NCBI RefSeq assembly: GCF_043769475.1
Contig: NZ_CP171729.1
Coordinates: 496,001 to 560,000, forward strand
DNA: 64,000 nt
Direction of reading: 5' to 3'
Source: Allomesorhizobium sp043769475
GTDB taxonomy: Bacteria; Pseudomonadota; Alphaproteobacteria; Rhizobiales; Rhizobiaceae
The position numbers and the translations under genes are program-made. Position 1 is the stretch's first letter. Each line of letters begins with the position of its first letter. A model generated the notes under the pieces. It saw nothing but the letters and a program-made list of their open reading frames with translations, made no database searches and was not told the DNA's origin. Below are positions 33,556 to 42,571 of the stretch, one piece after another.

Positions 33556-34931
33556 CGATGGCCGGCATCCGCCACATCGCCGTCATCGATATTGGCAAGA
33601 CCAATGCCAAGGTGGCGATGGTCGACCTCGACACAGTGGCGGAGATCGCCGTCCGCAAGACGCCGAACCGGCCGGCGGCCGGCGGCCTTTATCCGCACCA
33701 CGACGTCGATGCGATCTGGTCCTTCATCCTCGCCAGCCTCAAGGCGCTCGGCCGCGAGCGGAAGATCGATGCGGTTTCGGTGACCACACATGGCGCAACG
33801 GCGGCGCTGCTCGACGCCGGCGGAGGGCTCGCGCTGCCGGTGCTCGACTACGAGCACGATGGGCCAGCCACGGTGCGCGAAGACTACGAGGCGGTACGGC
33901 CGGCCTTCTCCGAAACCGGCTCGCCGCCGCTGCCGTTCGGGCTCAACCTCGGCGCCCAGCTCTTCTGGCAGAGCCGCGCATTTCCCGGCCGCTTCGCCGA
34001 GGTGGCGTCCATTCTCATGTACCCTCAATACTGGGCGTGGCGGCTCTGTGGCGTCGCCGCCAACGAAGTCACGTCGCTTGGCTGCCATACCGACCTATGG
34101 AACCCAAACGCCGCCCGCTACTCCTCGCTCGTCGACGGCATGGGGTGGCAAAACCTTTTTGCTCCCGTGACGCCGGCGGCCGCCGCTCTCGGCCCTATCC
34201 GCTCGGACATCCCGGCCAGAACCGGCCTCGACCCTTCGACACCCGTTTTCTGCGGCATCCATGACTCCAACGCATCGCTGCTGCCGCATTTGCTTTCACG
34301 TCGTCCGCCTTTCGCCGTGGTGTCGACAGGAACCTGGGTGGTGGCCATGGCGGTCGGCGGCGCGGCGGTTTCCCTCGACCCTGCGCGCGACACGCTGATC
34401 AACGTGAATGCGATGGGCGCTCCGGTGCCGTCGGCCCGCTTCATGGGAGGGCGCGAATACGACACGCTCACCGCCGGCGACGGCGGAGACTGGAGCGCGG
34501 CCGATCTGGAATCCGTACTCGGCCGGCAGATCATGCTGATGCCTTCGGTGCAGCAGGGATCGGGTCCGTTTCCCCGTTCCGGTTCGCGCTGGATCGGCTC
34601 CGGAGAGCCATCGGCGGGGGAGCGCGCCGTCGCCGCGGCCTTTTACCTGGCGCTGATGACGGCGACCTGCCTTGACCTGATCGGCGCGGAAGGCGGGACG
34701 ATCGTCGAGGGCCCGTTCGCCAGGAACGCGCTCTACGCCGACATGCTGCGCGCCGCGACCGGACGCCCGGTGTTGCCGCAGCCAGGCCAGGCCGGAACCA
34801 GCATAGGCGCCGCGCTCCTTGCGGGAAAACCGGCCGCCGGCCCGATGGCCGCGGACGAGCCGCCTGGACGGCTGGATGCGGCGTGGACGCGATACGCGGC
34901 CGAGTGGCGCGACCTGACGCGGGACCTTTGA
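33552..34931 (+). CDS. rhaK: FGGY family rhamnulokinase RhaK
   Basis: The 459-residue FGGY sugar kinase starts inside the rhaU stop (ATGA), with a second ATG two codons later. Nucleotide-binding motifs are IAVIDIGKTNAKVAMVDLDT (phosphate 1, residues 8-27) and VVSTGTWVVAMAVGG (phosphate 2 region); the conserved Asp region is FCGIHDSNASLLPHLL. It phosphorylates L-rhamnulose. In Rhizobium leguminosarum the homologous RhaK is also needed for transport activity of the RhaSTPQ system, which explains its place in the transporter operon. It ends the rha operon. Confidence 0.9.
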   Translation: MTMAGIRHIAVIDIGKTNAKVAMVDLDTVAEIAVRKTPNRPAAGGLYPHHDVDAIWSFILASLKALGRERKIDAVSVTTHGATAALLDAGGGLALPVLDYEHDGPATVREDYEAVRPAFSETGSPPLPFGLNLGAQLFWQSRAFPGRFAEVASILMYPQYWAWRLCGVAANEVTSLGCHTDLWNPNAARYSSLVDGMGWQNLFAPVTPAAAALGPIRSDIPARTGLDPSTPVFCGIHDSNASLLPHLLSRRPPFAVVSTGTWVVAMAVGGAAVSLDPARDTLINVNAMGAPVPSARFMGGREYDTLTAGDGGDWSAADLESVLGRQIMLMPSVQQGSGPFPRSGSRWIGSGEPSAGERAVAAAFYLALMTATCLDLIGAEGGTIVEGPFARNALYADMLRAATGRPVLPQPGQAGTSIGAALLAGKPAAGPMAADEPPGRLDAAWTRYAAEWRDLTRDL

Positions 34932-35111
34932 TCCTCCACTGCATTGGGACACCTGCTTCCGGCTTTCCAACACCGCATTCGACCGCCAGTTTGCGAGCCC
35001 TCGCGAGATTCCGCCCCCTTCCGATTTTCCGCTTGCAATTCATCTCAGGGTGAGAACAGATAGGGAACATGATTAGGAGTAGATGTTTGTTCGGCGAAAG
35101 GAGCTGCTTCA

Positions 35112-35684
35112 ATGTGGGAACAGCTACAGTTTGCTGGTTTCGGTTTGCCAGGCATGGACAATGTGTTTTTCGCTGTCCAACCCGACGAGGAAGGAGCGCA
35201 AGAGGTCGAGCGCCGCGCCTTTGATCTGTGCGATGCGCTAGGGCTAAAGGGCAGGCCGATGGGGAAGGGCCGCTTTCACGTGACTTTGCGCGGAATCGGC
35301 ACCTATGACGGCGTGCCGCAGGACCTGATCGCCAGAGCCGCCGAAGCGGCGAAGTTGGTAGAAATGCCGCCCTTCGAGGTGGTTTTCGATCGGGCCATGA
35401 GCTTTCGACGCCGCTCCCGCAAGCGGCCTCTTGTGCTGGTCGGCCGCAACGACAGCCTGCAGGCGTTGCGGCGGGCGTTGGAGGAAAACCTGAAAAGAAC
35501 AGGACTTGGGCGTGGCGCCGGTTCGTCCTATACCCCGCATCTGACGATGTTGTATGATTTCGGTTCCGTCGCCGAGCGGCCCGTCAGGCCGGTTGGCTGG
35601 ATCGTAAACGAGTTTGTGCTGATACATAGCCTCGTCGGCAGGGGCCGGTATATCCGGCTCGGCCGATGGCCGCTGCGAGGCTGA
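35112..35684 (+). CDS. 2H phosphoesterase (2'-5' RNA ligase/ThpR family)
   Basis: The 190-residue protein has the two H-x-T motifs of 2H phosphoesterases: GRFHVTLRGIGTY near residue 55 and YTPHLTMLYDF near residue 142. It is preceded by AAGGAG at the right distance. Bacterial members hydrolyse or form 2',5'- or 2',3'-cyclic phosphodiester bonds on RNA or small nucleotides; the physiological role is unclear. The 180-bp gap upstream, after rhaK, contains a small hairpin GCGAG-CC-CTCGC but no gene. It reads toward the arsC-like and folP genes. Confidence 0.82.
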   Translation: MWEQLQFAGFGLPGMDNVFFAVQPDEEGAQEVERRAFDLCDALGLKGRPMGKGRFHVTLRGIGTYDGVPQDLIARAAEAAKLVEMPPFEVVFDRAMSFRRRSRKRPLVLVGRNDSLQALRRALEENLKRTGLGRGAGSSYTPHLTMLYDFGSVAERPVRPVGWIVNEFVLIHSLVGRGRYIRLGRWPLRG

Positions 35685-35727
35685 TCATCGACTGGCGGGA
35701 GAGTTGCAGGCGAGAAATCTTGGGATC

Positions 35728-36077
35728 ATGACAGTCACCCTCTACGGCATTAAAAACTGCGATACGATGAAGAAGGCGCGCGCATGGCTTGACACGCACG
35801 GCGTCGCTTATGCGTTTCATGACTACAAGGTCCAGGGTGTCGAGCGCGGCAGGCTCGAGGAGTGGGTGCGCGCGGTGGGCTGGGAGACGCTGCTCAACCG
35901 TGCGGGCACGACCTTCCGCAAACTGCCGGAAGCTGACAAGGAAGGCCTCGGCGAGGCAGGTGCGATCAAACTGATGCTGGCGCAACCTTCCATGATCAAA
36001 CGCCCGGTTATGGATGCGGACGGCGGGCTGGTCGTCGGCTTCAAGCCGGAAATCTACGCGGCGAGGTTCTCGCGGAC

Positions 36078-36081
<4 letters not shown>
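35728..36081 (+). CDS. ArsC/Spx family protein (YffB-like)
   Basis: The start is at 35728 (MTVTLYGIKNCDTMKKARAW). The 117-residue protein has a thioredoxin fold with the single N-terminal Cys in YGIKNCDTMKKA, in place of a CxxC, then LNRAGTTFRKLPE and the cis-Pro region SMIKRPVMDADGGLVVGFKP. This matches the YffB subgroup of ArsC-like proteins, which probably reduce mixed disulfides with glutathione and are not proven arsenate reductases. Its stop overlaps the folP start (ATGA). Confidence 0.87.
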
Positions 36082-36914
<833 letters not shown>

Positions 36915-36926
36915 CGTTCGCGGCGG

Positions 36927-38039
36927 TCAGGCCGGTTCGGTCACCGCCCCTATCCGGCGATAGACGAAGCTTTCCGGGTCTTTTTCCGTCGAGGTAGCGT
37001 CTGTTATGAACCTCGCCATGCGGGCGTGGATCGGCGACTTCACGCAGGCCGGGTCGGTCGCGGCCGGATCGCCGGCGATCGCCATCGCCTGGCAACGGCA
37101 GCCGCCCCAATCGATCTCGCGCCGCTCGCAGCCGCGGCACGGCTCCTGCATCCAGTCGGTTCCGCGGAAAGCGTTGAAGGCCGGCGAATCGGTCCAGATT
37201 TCGGCGAGCGTGCGCTCTTCGAAACGCTCGAAGCTGAGCGACGGGATGGTCTGCGCGGCGTGGCAGGGCAACACCATGCCGTCGGGCGCAACCATGAACG
37301 CGTCGCGCGCCCAGCCGCCCATGCAGGGCTTCGGATAGATAGCGAAATAATCCGGTGTGACGAAGTCGATGTTCATGATGCCGGTGAGCCGCTCGCGCGC
37401 CGCTTCGACGATCTCGGCCTGGCGGTCGACCGCCGCGCGGTCGGGCATCAGCGCATCGCGGTTGGTCAGCGCCCAGCCGGAATACTGCACATTGGCGATC
37501 TCAAGCCTCTCGGCGCCGAGCGACAGAGCGAGTTCGATGAATTCCGGCACTTCCTCGATGTTATGGCGGTGAATCGGCGCGTTGATGGTGAGCGGCAGGC
37601 CGGCGGCGCGGGCCCGTCGCGCCGTGTCGAGCTTCTTCTCATGGCTGCCGCGGTGATTGCCGATCATCTCCGTCGTTGCCGGCCGCGCGCCCTGAAAACT
37701 CAGTTGCAAATGGTCGAGCCCGGCTTCGGCGAACGCCTCGATACGGCCTTCTGCGATGCCGACGCCTGCAGTGATCAAATTGGTGTAGACGCCGCGCGCC
37801 GACAGCCCGGCGATCAGTTGCTCGAGATCGCGGCGCAGGGTCGGCTCGCCGCCGGAGAGGTGGACCTGGAGAACGCCAAGATCCGCCGCCTGCCCGAACA
37901 GGTCGAGCCAGGTTTGGGTGTCGAGTTCGCGATTGGCCTTCAGGAGCTCGGTCGGATTGGAGCAATAAGGGCATTGCAGCGGACAGCGATGGGTCAGTTC
38001 CGCCAGCATTCCGATCGGAGGGAGAAGCGGCTCGCTCAT
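36927..38039 (-). CDS. pqqE: PQQ biosynthesis radical SAM protein PqqE
   Basis: The start at 38039 overlaps the pqqD stop (ATGA); upstream in-frame codons run into pqqD. The 370-residue radical SAM enzyme has CPLQCPYC (Cys 19, 23 and 26) for the SAM cluster and a C-terminal SPASM domain (LPCHAAQ, then CRGCERREIDWGGCRCQA) for auxiliary Fe-S clusters. It makes the carbon-carbon bond between Glu and Tyr of the PqqA peptide while PqqD holds it. It is the last gene of pqqABCDE. Confidence 0.95.
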   Translation of the reverse strand: MSEPLLPPIGMLAELTHRCPLQCPYCSNPTELLKANRELDTQTWLDLFGQAADLGVLQVHLSGGEPTLRRDLEQLIAGLSARGVYTNLITAGVGIAEGRIEAFAEAGLDHLQLSFQGARPATTEMIGNHRGSHEKKLDTARRARAAGLPLTINAPIHRHNIEEVPEFIELALSLGAERLEIANVQYSGWALTNRDALMPDRAAVDRQAEIVEAARERLTGIMNIDFVTPDYFAIYPKPCMGGWARDAFMVAPDGMVLPCHAAQTIPSLSFERFEERTLAEIWTDSPAFNAFRGTDWMQEPCRGCERREIDWGGCRCQAMAIAGDPAATDPACVKSPIHARMARFITDATSTEKDPESFVYRRIGAVTEPA

Positions 38040-38332
38040 AGCTTCACCAGCAGTTTGTCCGCCCATTCCTGCAGGAAGGCGGTGACATCGGAGGCGATTT
38101 CGTCCTCTTCCGCGCCATATTCTGCCGCAAGGTCGGCGATGATGTGGCCGACGTCGGAGCGTCCGTCACAGCGGCGCAAAATGTCGAGGCTGATCTCGTT
38201 CGGCCAGAACACCTTTTCCGGAGAAAGGACCGCGAAGGCCTGCCGTACCGGATCGAACTGGATGCGCACATGTTTCGGCAGCGACGGCGTCGACCGGAGC
38301 GAAACGACTGCCCTTTGACGCTCCTCGATCAT
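38036..38332 (-). CDS. pqqD: PqqD peptide chaperone
   Basis: The start at 38332 overlaps the pqqC stop. The 98-residue protein shows the PqqD pattern LPKHVRIQFDPVRQAFAVLS, then PEKVFWPNEISLDILRRCDG and a C-terminal FLQEWADKLLVKL helix. It binds the PqqA peptide and presents it to PqqE. Both ends are coupled to neighbours by ATGA overlaps. Confidence 0.93.
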   Translation of the reverse strand: MIEERQRAVVSLRSTPSLPKHVRIQFDPVRQAFAVLSPEKVFWPNEISLDILRRCDGRSDVGHIIADLAAEYGAEEDEIASDVTAFLQEWADKLLVKL

Positions 38333-39087
38333 GAACTTTGCTCCGGCCGGAAGGCGCCCGGGGGGATATTTCCGGCCTCGCCATAGGCATGCTGCAGCGC
38401 GTCGAGCATCGCCCAGAGAATATCGCATTTCAGCACCAGCGCGTCGATAGCCGCCTGCTGGCGCTCCGGCGTATCGGCATGTTTCAGCACATAAGCGAGG
38501 GCGAAATCGGAATCGCGCGAAGCCTGCTCCGGCCGCCGGCTGAAATAGGCGAGCGTGTCCTCGGTGATGTATTCGTATTTGGCCAGCATTGCCGGCACAC
38601 GCTCGCCGATGATGACGGGCGAGAACAGTTCGGTGAGCGACGAGGCGACGGCTTCGAGCAGCGTCGCACTGGCACAGAAGGAAAAGTAGGCGCCGACGGC
38701 GAAGCGCGTGGCGGGCAGCGCCAGCGTTTCGCTTTTCACCGCTTCGGCGTCGAGGCCGAGCGAGGTGGCGAGATACAGCCAGCGCGCGATGCCGCCGCTC
38801 CAGCCGTCCTCGCCGTCATGATCCTCGATGCGCTTGCGCCAGGCGGCGCGAAAGGCCGGATCGGTGGCGCGGGCGAGAATGATGGCGTCCTTGCGCGGGA
38901 TCATCGCCTGGTAGCAGTAGCGGTTCAGCGCCCATGCCTGCAACTCGCCCCTGGACATGCCGCCGCCGGTCATGCGGTGATGCAGCGGATGCCGATTGTG
39001 GTAGCGCTCCGCGCCGACCTGCCGGAGCACGGCTTCAAGATCCGCCGCATACAGGCCGTCCTTGGCGGCTTCGTGGAAATCGCTCAC
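38329..39087 (-). CDS. pqqC: Pyrroloquinoline-quinone synthase PqqC
   Basis: The 252-residue all-helical oxidase has family motifs YHNRHPLHHRMTGGGMSRGE (about residues 29-48), ALNRYCYQAMIPRKDAIILA, IEDHDGEDGWSGGIARWLYL and KCDILWAMLDALQHAYG. It performs ring closure and the eight-electron oxidation that completes PQQ. The ATG overlaps the pqqB stop (ATGA), indicating coupling. The upstream frameshift in pqqB lies far enough away that ribosomes in the zero frame would stop about 290 bases before pqqC, possibly lowering its translation. Confidence 0.95.
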   Translation of the reverse strand: MSDFHEAAKDGLYAADLEAVLRQVGAERYHNRHPLHHRMTGGGMSRGELQAWALNRYCYQAMIPRKDAIILARATDPAFRAAWRKRIEDHDGEDGWSGGIARWLYLATSLGLDAEAVKSETLALPATRFAVGAYFSFCASATLLEAVASSLTELFSPVIIGERVPAMLAKYEYITEDTLAYFSRRPEQASRDSDFALAYVLKHADTPERQQAAIDALVLKCDILWAMLDALQHAYGEAGNIPPGAFRPEQSS

Positions 39088-40018
39088 AATTCTATCTCCA
39101 TGCCGTCATGCGCTACTTCCCAGCCTGCTTCTCTGACCGCCGCGTGCTCGGCCGAGTTCTCGTCGAGAACGGGGTTGGTGTTGTTGATGTGGACGAAGAC
39201 GCGGCGGCCTGCCGCCACGTCCGCGAGGCCCGCGATCGAACCCGTTTCGCCCGACATCGCCAGATGTCCCATGCGTGCCCCGGTCTTCTGCCCGACGCCG
39301 GCAGCGATCATCTCGTCGTCGGTATAGACCGTGCCGTCGAACAGCAGGCAGGCGGCGCCGGCAAGCCGCGCTTTCAGTGCCGCGTCGATCCTGGCGCAGG
39401 CTGGAATGTAAAGGCCGAGCCGCCGTTGCCGGCGGTAATACGCACCGCGATGGTATCGCCCTCTTCGGAGCCGTAGTCAGCCTCGGGCCTGCCGGCATCC
39501 TCCAGATAGAGCGCCACTTTTCCAGGCACCGCGAAGCTCTCGATCGTCACGCCGGTTCCCCGGCCGGCTGCGTCGCATAGCTCCAGCTCACCGTTGGAGG
39601 GCAGGGCGCGCCGCGGCACGATCGCCGGATCGAGCACGTTGAAGATGGGGTTCGCCTCGAGCGCGGCGAGGACCCGCGCCGAAGCATATATGGCGAAGGG
39701 CTGGCGCTCGCGCAGGCTGAGCAGGCCAGCGACATGATCAACGTCGGCGTTGGTGAGCACGACGGCGCGGATCGGCGTTGAACGCAACGGCGCGTCGGGG
39801 GCTGGCTGAAGTTCGGGCGTCTGCGCGATCTGCTGGCGAATGTCGGGGGAGGCATTGAAGAGAACCCAACCGGCGCCGTCGGCCGAAGCGGCGAGGCTCG
39901 ATTGCGTCCGCTGGCGCACGCCGGCAGTTCCGGCGCGGGCGGCGCGGCTCAGCCGGTAATTGCAGTTCCATTGGGGAAAACCGCCGCCGGCTGCCGATCC
40001 GACGATTTTCAGACGCAT
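39084..40018 (-). pseudogene. pqqB: pqqB, interrupted by a single-base frameshift
   Basis: The gene reads normally from MRLKIVGSAAGGGFPQWNC (start 40018) through NASPDIRQQIA and LTNADVDHVAGLLSLRERQP to about residue 200. It then runs into an early stop at 39374 in a foreign C-terminus. The correct continuation (YIPACARID, then FDGTVYTDDEMIAAGVGQ and HINNTNPVLDENS) is in the -1 frame and ends at 39084. Adding one base to the AAA run at 39410-39412 (TTT to TTTT on the coding strand) restores AFYIPACARID. PqqB is an MBL-fold protein thought to hydroxylate the Glu-Tyr intermediate. This may be a true mutation or a sequencing indel. Confidence 0.85.
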
Positions 40019-40149
40019 CGCCACAGTCCGATCTTCGAACTCCATACTTCCTGGGCACGACAACTATGGTGCTGCCGCGGCCGGATACGTCCTGCTAATT
40101 CAAGCTGACAGCGCGTGCCGCTGTCGCCAGCGGCACGCGCCTACGCGGC

Positions 40150-40245
40150 CTACTTCTTGGGAGTGATTTCAGCAGGCAGATACCGCGAAATTTCAAAGCC
40201 AGCAGCAACCTGGCACATGGTTGGCTTTGTCCAGATTTTCTTCAT
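40150..40245 (-). CDS. pqqA: PQQ precursor peptide PqqA
   Basis: This 31-residue gene begins MKKIWTKPTMCQVAAG and continues FEISRYLPAE, containing the Glu-x3-Tyr pair (Glu 18, Tyr 22) that is cross-linked to become PQQ. AAAAGGAGG lies nine bases before the ATG. It sits just upstream of pqqB, in the usual pqqABCDE order. The 165-bp region before it contains an inverted repeat CCGCTGC/GCAGCGG (40298-40325) and an AT-rich stretch that may be the promoter. Confidence 0.95.
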   Translation of the reverse strand: MKKIWTKPTMCQVAAGFEISRYLPAEITPKK

Positions 40246-40410
40246 TCCGTTCCTCCTTTTCCACCGGCCCGAATGGACCGATCCTGTCGATATCACACCG
40301 CTGCGGGGGCACCGTTAAGCAGCGGTTCGTCCATCACTTCTCAAATGGACAAATGAAAAGATTGGTTCTGAAAATTCGAAAAACAACGTCAAAATTGCAT
40401 CCTGTCAGTT

Positions 40411-40968
40411 TCAATCGTTCATCGCGTAAGGGGTATTCTCCTCCAGCGGCAGATCAGCGCTCTCCCAGCCATCCGACCCGAGCGGGTACCAGATCACCGA
40501 TCGGTATCCCCATTCGAGCGCCCGTTTGGCGGCATTCCAGGACATCCAGCAGTTGGTCATGCAGTAGAACAATATCGTGCGCGACTTGTCCGAACCGGTG
40601 CTGGCCGCGAGCCCCTGGCGGAAATATTCGGCGGTCTCCTCCGAAATCGCGCCGTAGCCCACATTGGCCAACCACACGCTGCCTGGAATGTCCTTCCTGA
40701 TCTTCTCCTTCCATATCGTTCCCGCCGGCAGATTGGCCGGCTTCGGCGCCTGCGGCATGACGTCGAAGAAAATCGCCTTCTTCTCCCGCCACAGCGCCTC
40801 GGCTTCGCTCGTCGTCACCACCTTGGCTCCTTGCAGCGTGTCCGGCACCGGCGCCCGGTATTCGTCCATCCGGTAGTTGGCGGGCTCCTCGACGCTGCCG
40901 GCCCAAGCCGGCCCGGCTGAACCCAGAAAACCCGCTGCGAGCAGCAGAAACAACGATCTTCGCTTCAT
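40411..40968 (-). CDS. PQQ-dependent catabolism-associated CXXCW-motif protein (rhodanese-like)
   Basis: The 185-residue exported protein has a signal peptide (MKRRSLFLLLAAGFLGSAGP, cleaved after AWA near residue 23) and a rhodanese-like domain with the characteristic ILFYCMTNCWMSWNAAKRAL (two Cys and a Trp near residues 135-141). This family is found only beside PQQ-dependent alcohol oxidation genes. A periplasmic role in redox or maturation of the quinoprotein system is assumed but not shown. It follows xoxJ by 34 bp on the same strand. Confidence 0.88.
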   Translation of the reverse strand: MKRRSLFLLLAAGFLGSAGPAWAGSVEEPANYRMDEYRAPVPDTLQGAKVVTTSEAEALWREKKAIFFDVMPQAPKPANLPAGTIWKEKIRKDIPGSVWLANVGYGAISEETAEYFRQGLAASTGSDKSRTILFYCMTNCWMSWNAAKRALEWGYRSVIWYPLGSDGWESADLPLEENTPYAMND

Positions 40969-41002
40969 CTCCTTCTCTTCGCCGCCCGCTGGTCCAGCGG
41001 CT

Positions 41003-41860
41003 CTATTGCGTGATCGGCTGGTCGTGCTCGTCGAGAAGAGGCACGTTGTAATCCAGCAGGATCTGGTTGATCGCCGCCTGGTTTTCCCTGATGACCTTGT
41101 TGAGTGTCCGCTTCCATTCCTGATCCGATGGGCGCACGCCCATGGTGATGCGGTAGATCATACGCGAGCCAGTTCTTTCCTTCACGAGGGGAACGAACGC
41201 CAGATCGGCTCCGGAATTTTTGGCGTAGTAGCCTCCCATGGGGCCCCAAACGATCGCGGCATCGATCGCGCCTGCAAGCATGTCCTTGATCATGATTTCG
41301 GCCACTGACGGCATCAGGCGCGTGTCCACCATCAGCGGATAGACCTTGGCCGTACGCATGAGCTTGATCGCCGCCATATTTGCGGTGGGCGGCGTCCCGG
41401 CGACAACGCCGATTTTCTTGCCGGCCAGTTTCGGATCCTCGATGGTTTCGACCCCGGCGAGGCCGCTGTCCTTCTTGTAGACCAGCGCATAGGTCGAGCG
41501 ATAATAGGCATTGGTGTTCTGAACCAGTTCGTCGCCCTGCGCGTAGCCCATGATGATATCGCAGCGATTGGCTCTCAGCGTGTTGCGGACGAAGCCCATA
41601 ACCATCGGAAACCAGGTATAAGCGACGGATTTCCGGCCGGTCTTCTCAGCGACCAGTTCGGCCAGTTTGTTCTCGAAACCCTCGCCGTTTTCGTCGGTGA
41701 AGGGCAGATTCGAAGGATCGGCGCAGACGCGCAGCACCTCGGGATCCACCAGTTCGCCTGCCGCGCCGAGACCGGCGCCTTGGGCCCACGCTGCGCCGGG
41801 GGCAAGAGCGGCCGCCACGGCAGCGAACAGGAACAGGCGCAACTTGCGGCGGCGGCTCAT
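41003..41860 (-). CDS. xoxJ: XoxJ periplasmic binding protein
   Basis: The start at 41860 follows GGGAGGATGAC. The 285-residue protein has a signal peptide (LRLFLFAAVAAALAPGAAWA) and a two-lobed binding-protein fold: VLRVCADPSNLPFTDENGEG, YTWFPMVMGFVRNTLRANRC, DIIMGYAQGDELVQ and GKKIGVVAGTPPTANM. This is the quinoprotein-dehydrogenase-associated group (MxaJ/XoxJ). XoxJ is thought to interact with XoxF and help its activation rather than transport a solute. It lies directly after xoxG, as in other xoxFGJ clusters. Confidence 0.91.
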   Translation of the reverse strand: MSRRRKLRLFLFAAVAAALAPGAAWAQGAGLGAAGELVDPEVLRVCADPSNLPFTDENGEGFENKLAELVAEKTGRKSVAYTWFPMVMGFVRNTLRANRCDIIMGYAQGDELVQNTNAYYRSTYALVYKKDSGLAGVETIEDPKLAGKKIGVVAGTPPTANMAAIKLMRTAKVYPLMVDTRLMPSVAEIMIKDMLAGAIDAAIVWGPMGGYYAKNSGADLAFVPLVKERTGSRMIYRITMGVRPSDQEWKRTLNKVIRENQAAINQILLDYNVPLLDEHDQPITQ

Positions 41861-41861
41861 G

Positions 41862-42389
41862 TCATCCTCCCATGCAGGACGCTTCGGCGTCCTTTGCGGC
41901 CTGCGGCTTGTCCGCCTTCTTGGGCGGCCGGCCGCGGGGAGCGGCTCCGACTGCGCGGGCGCGCAGATAGACGTAGAGATCGTCCATGTAGCAATAGACG
42001 TTCTTGTTGTCGCCGAAGGCCGGCATGACGTTTTCCTTGCCGCCGCCGACATTCTTGCGGCCTTCCGCGACGATCGACAGGAACGTGCCGTAGTCCATGT
42101 CCTTCATGGAGTTGGCCAGCGCCGGGGCGTAGCTCGAGCCGACGCCGTCGGGTCCGTGGCAGACATGGCAATCGGAATGATAGCGCCGGTAGCCGCTGAA
42201 CGTGTACCAGTCGACCGTGCCGTCTTCATCGATCTTGAAGGTCGGATTGCCTTCCGCGTCGAAATACTTGCCGTCCTCGTCGGTGACGGCTGCCGCCTTT
42301 TCCTTGTCGTCGGCGGCCTGGGCCAAGCCGGCGCCGGCGAGCGGCAGGAGAACGAGAGCAAGAACGGAAACTATGTTGCGAACAGACAT
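41862..42389 (-). CDS. xoxG: XoxG cytochrome c
   Basis: The 175-residue protein has a signal peptide (residues 1-25, ending AQA) and a single heme site CHVCH near residue 75, with an N-terminal extension (EKAAAVTDEDGKYFDAEGNP) typical of the methanol-metabolism-related cytochromes. A Met ligand is likely in ENVMPAFGD. It accepts electrons from XoxF in the periplasm. The Pro/Lys-rich C-terminus ends in SCMGG, whose codons contain the xoxJ ribosome site. Confidence 0.91.
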   Translation of the reverse strand: MSVRNIVSVLALVLLPLAGAGLAQAADDKEKAAAVTDEDGKYFDAEGNPTFKIDEDGTVDWYTFSGYRRYHSDCHVCHGPDGVGSSYAPALANSMKDMDYGTFLSIVAEGRKNVGGGKENVMPAFGDNKNVYCYMDDLYVYLRARAVGAAPRGRPPKKADKPQAAKDAEASCMGG

Positions 42390-42470
42390 TCAGACCTCTT
42401 TTTCATTTCGCCACGGACACAGCTTGGCTGTCGCAATGCGGCGGTGACAGGTGCGTTGTGATGTGCGGCG

Positions 42471-42515
42471 AAAAATCGAGAGCCCGGGTCGGGGTCCCGG
42501 TGATCCGGGCTCTCG
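42471..42515 (-). terminator. Rho-independent terminator of xoxF
   Basis: On the minus strand an 11-bp perfect stem (CGAGAGCCCGG at 42477-42487 pairing with CCGGGCTCTCG at 42505-42515) is followed by a T run (42471-42475). It begins 57 bases after the xoxF stop. xoxF is thus probably made mostly as a separate abundant message, with xoxG-xoxJ reached by read-through or their own promoter. Confidence 0.85.
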
Positions 42516-42571
42516 CTTCTCAAGTTAAAGGCCTCGCAAAAGACCTTGGCCGTACCATCTTCCCGGAAGGA

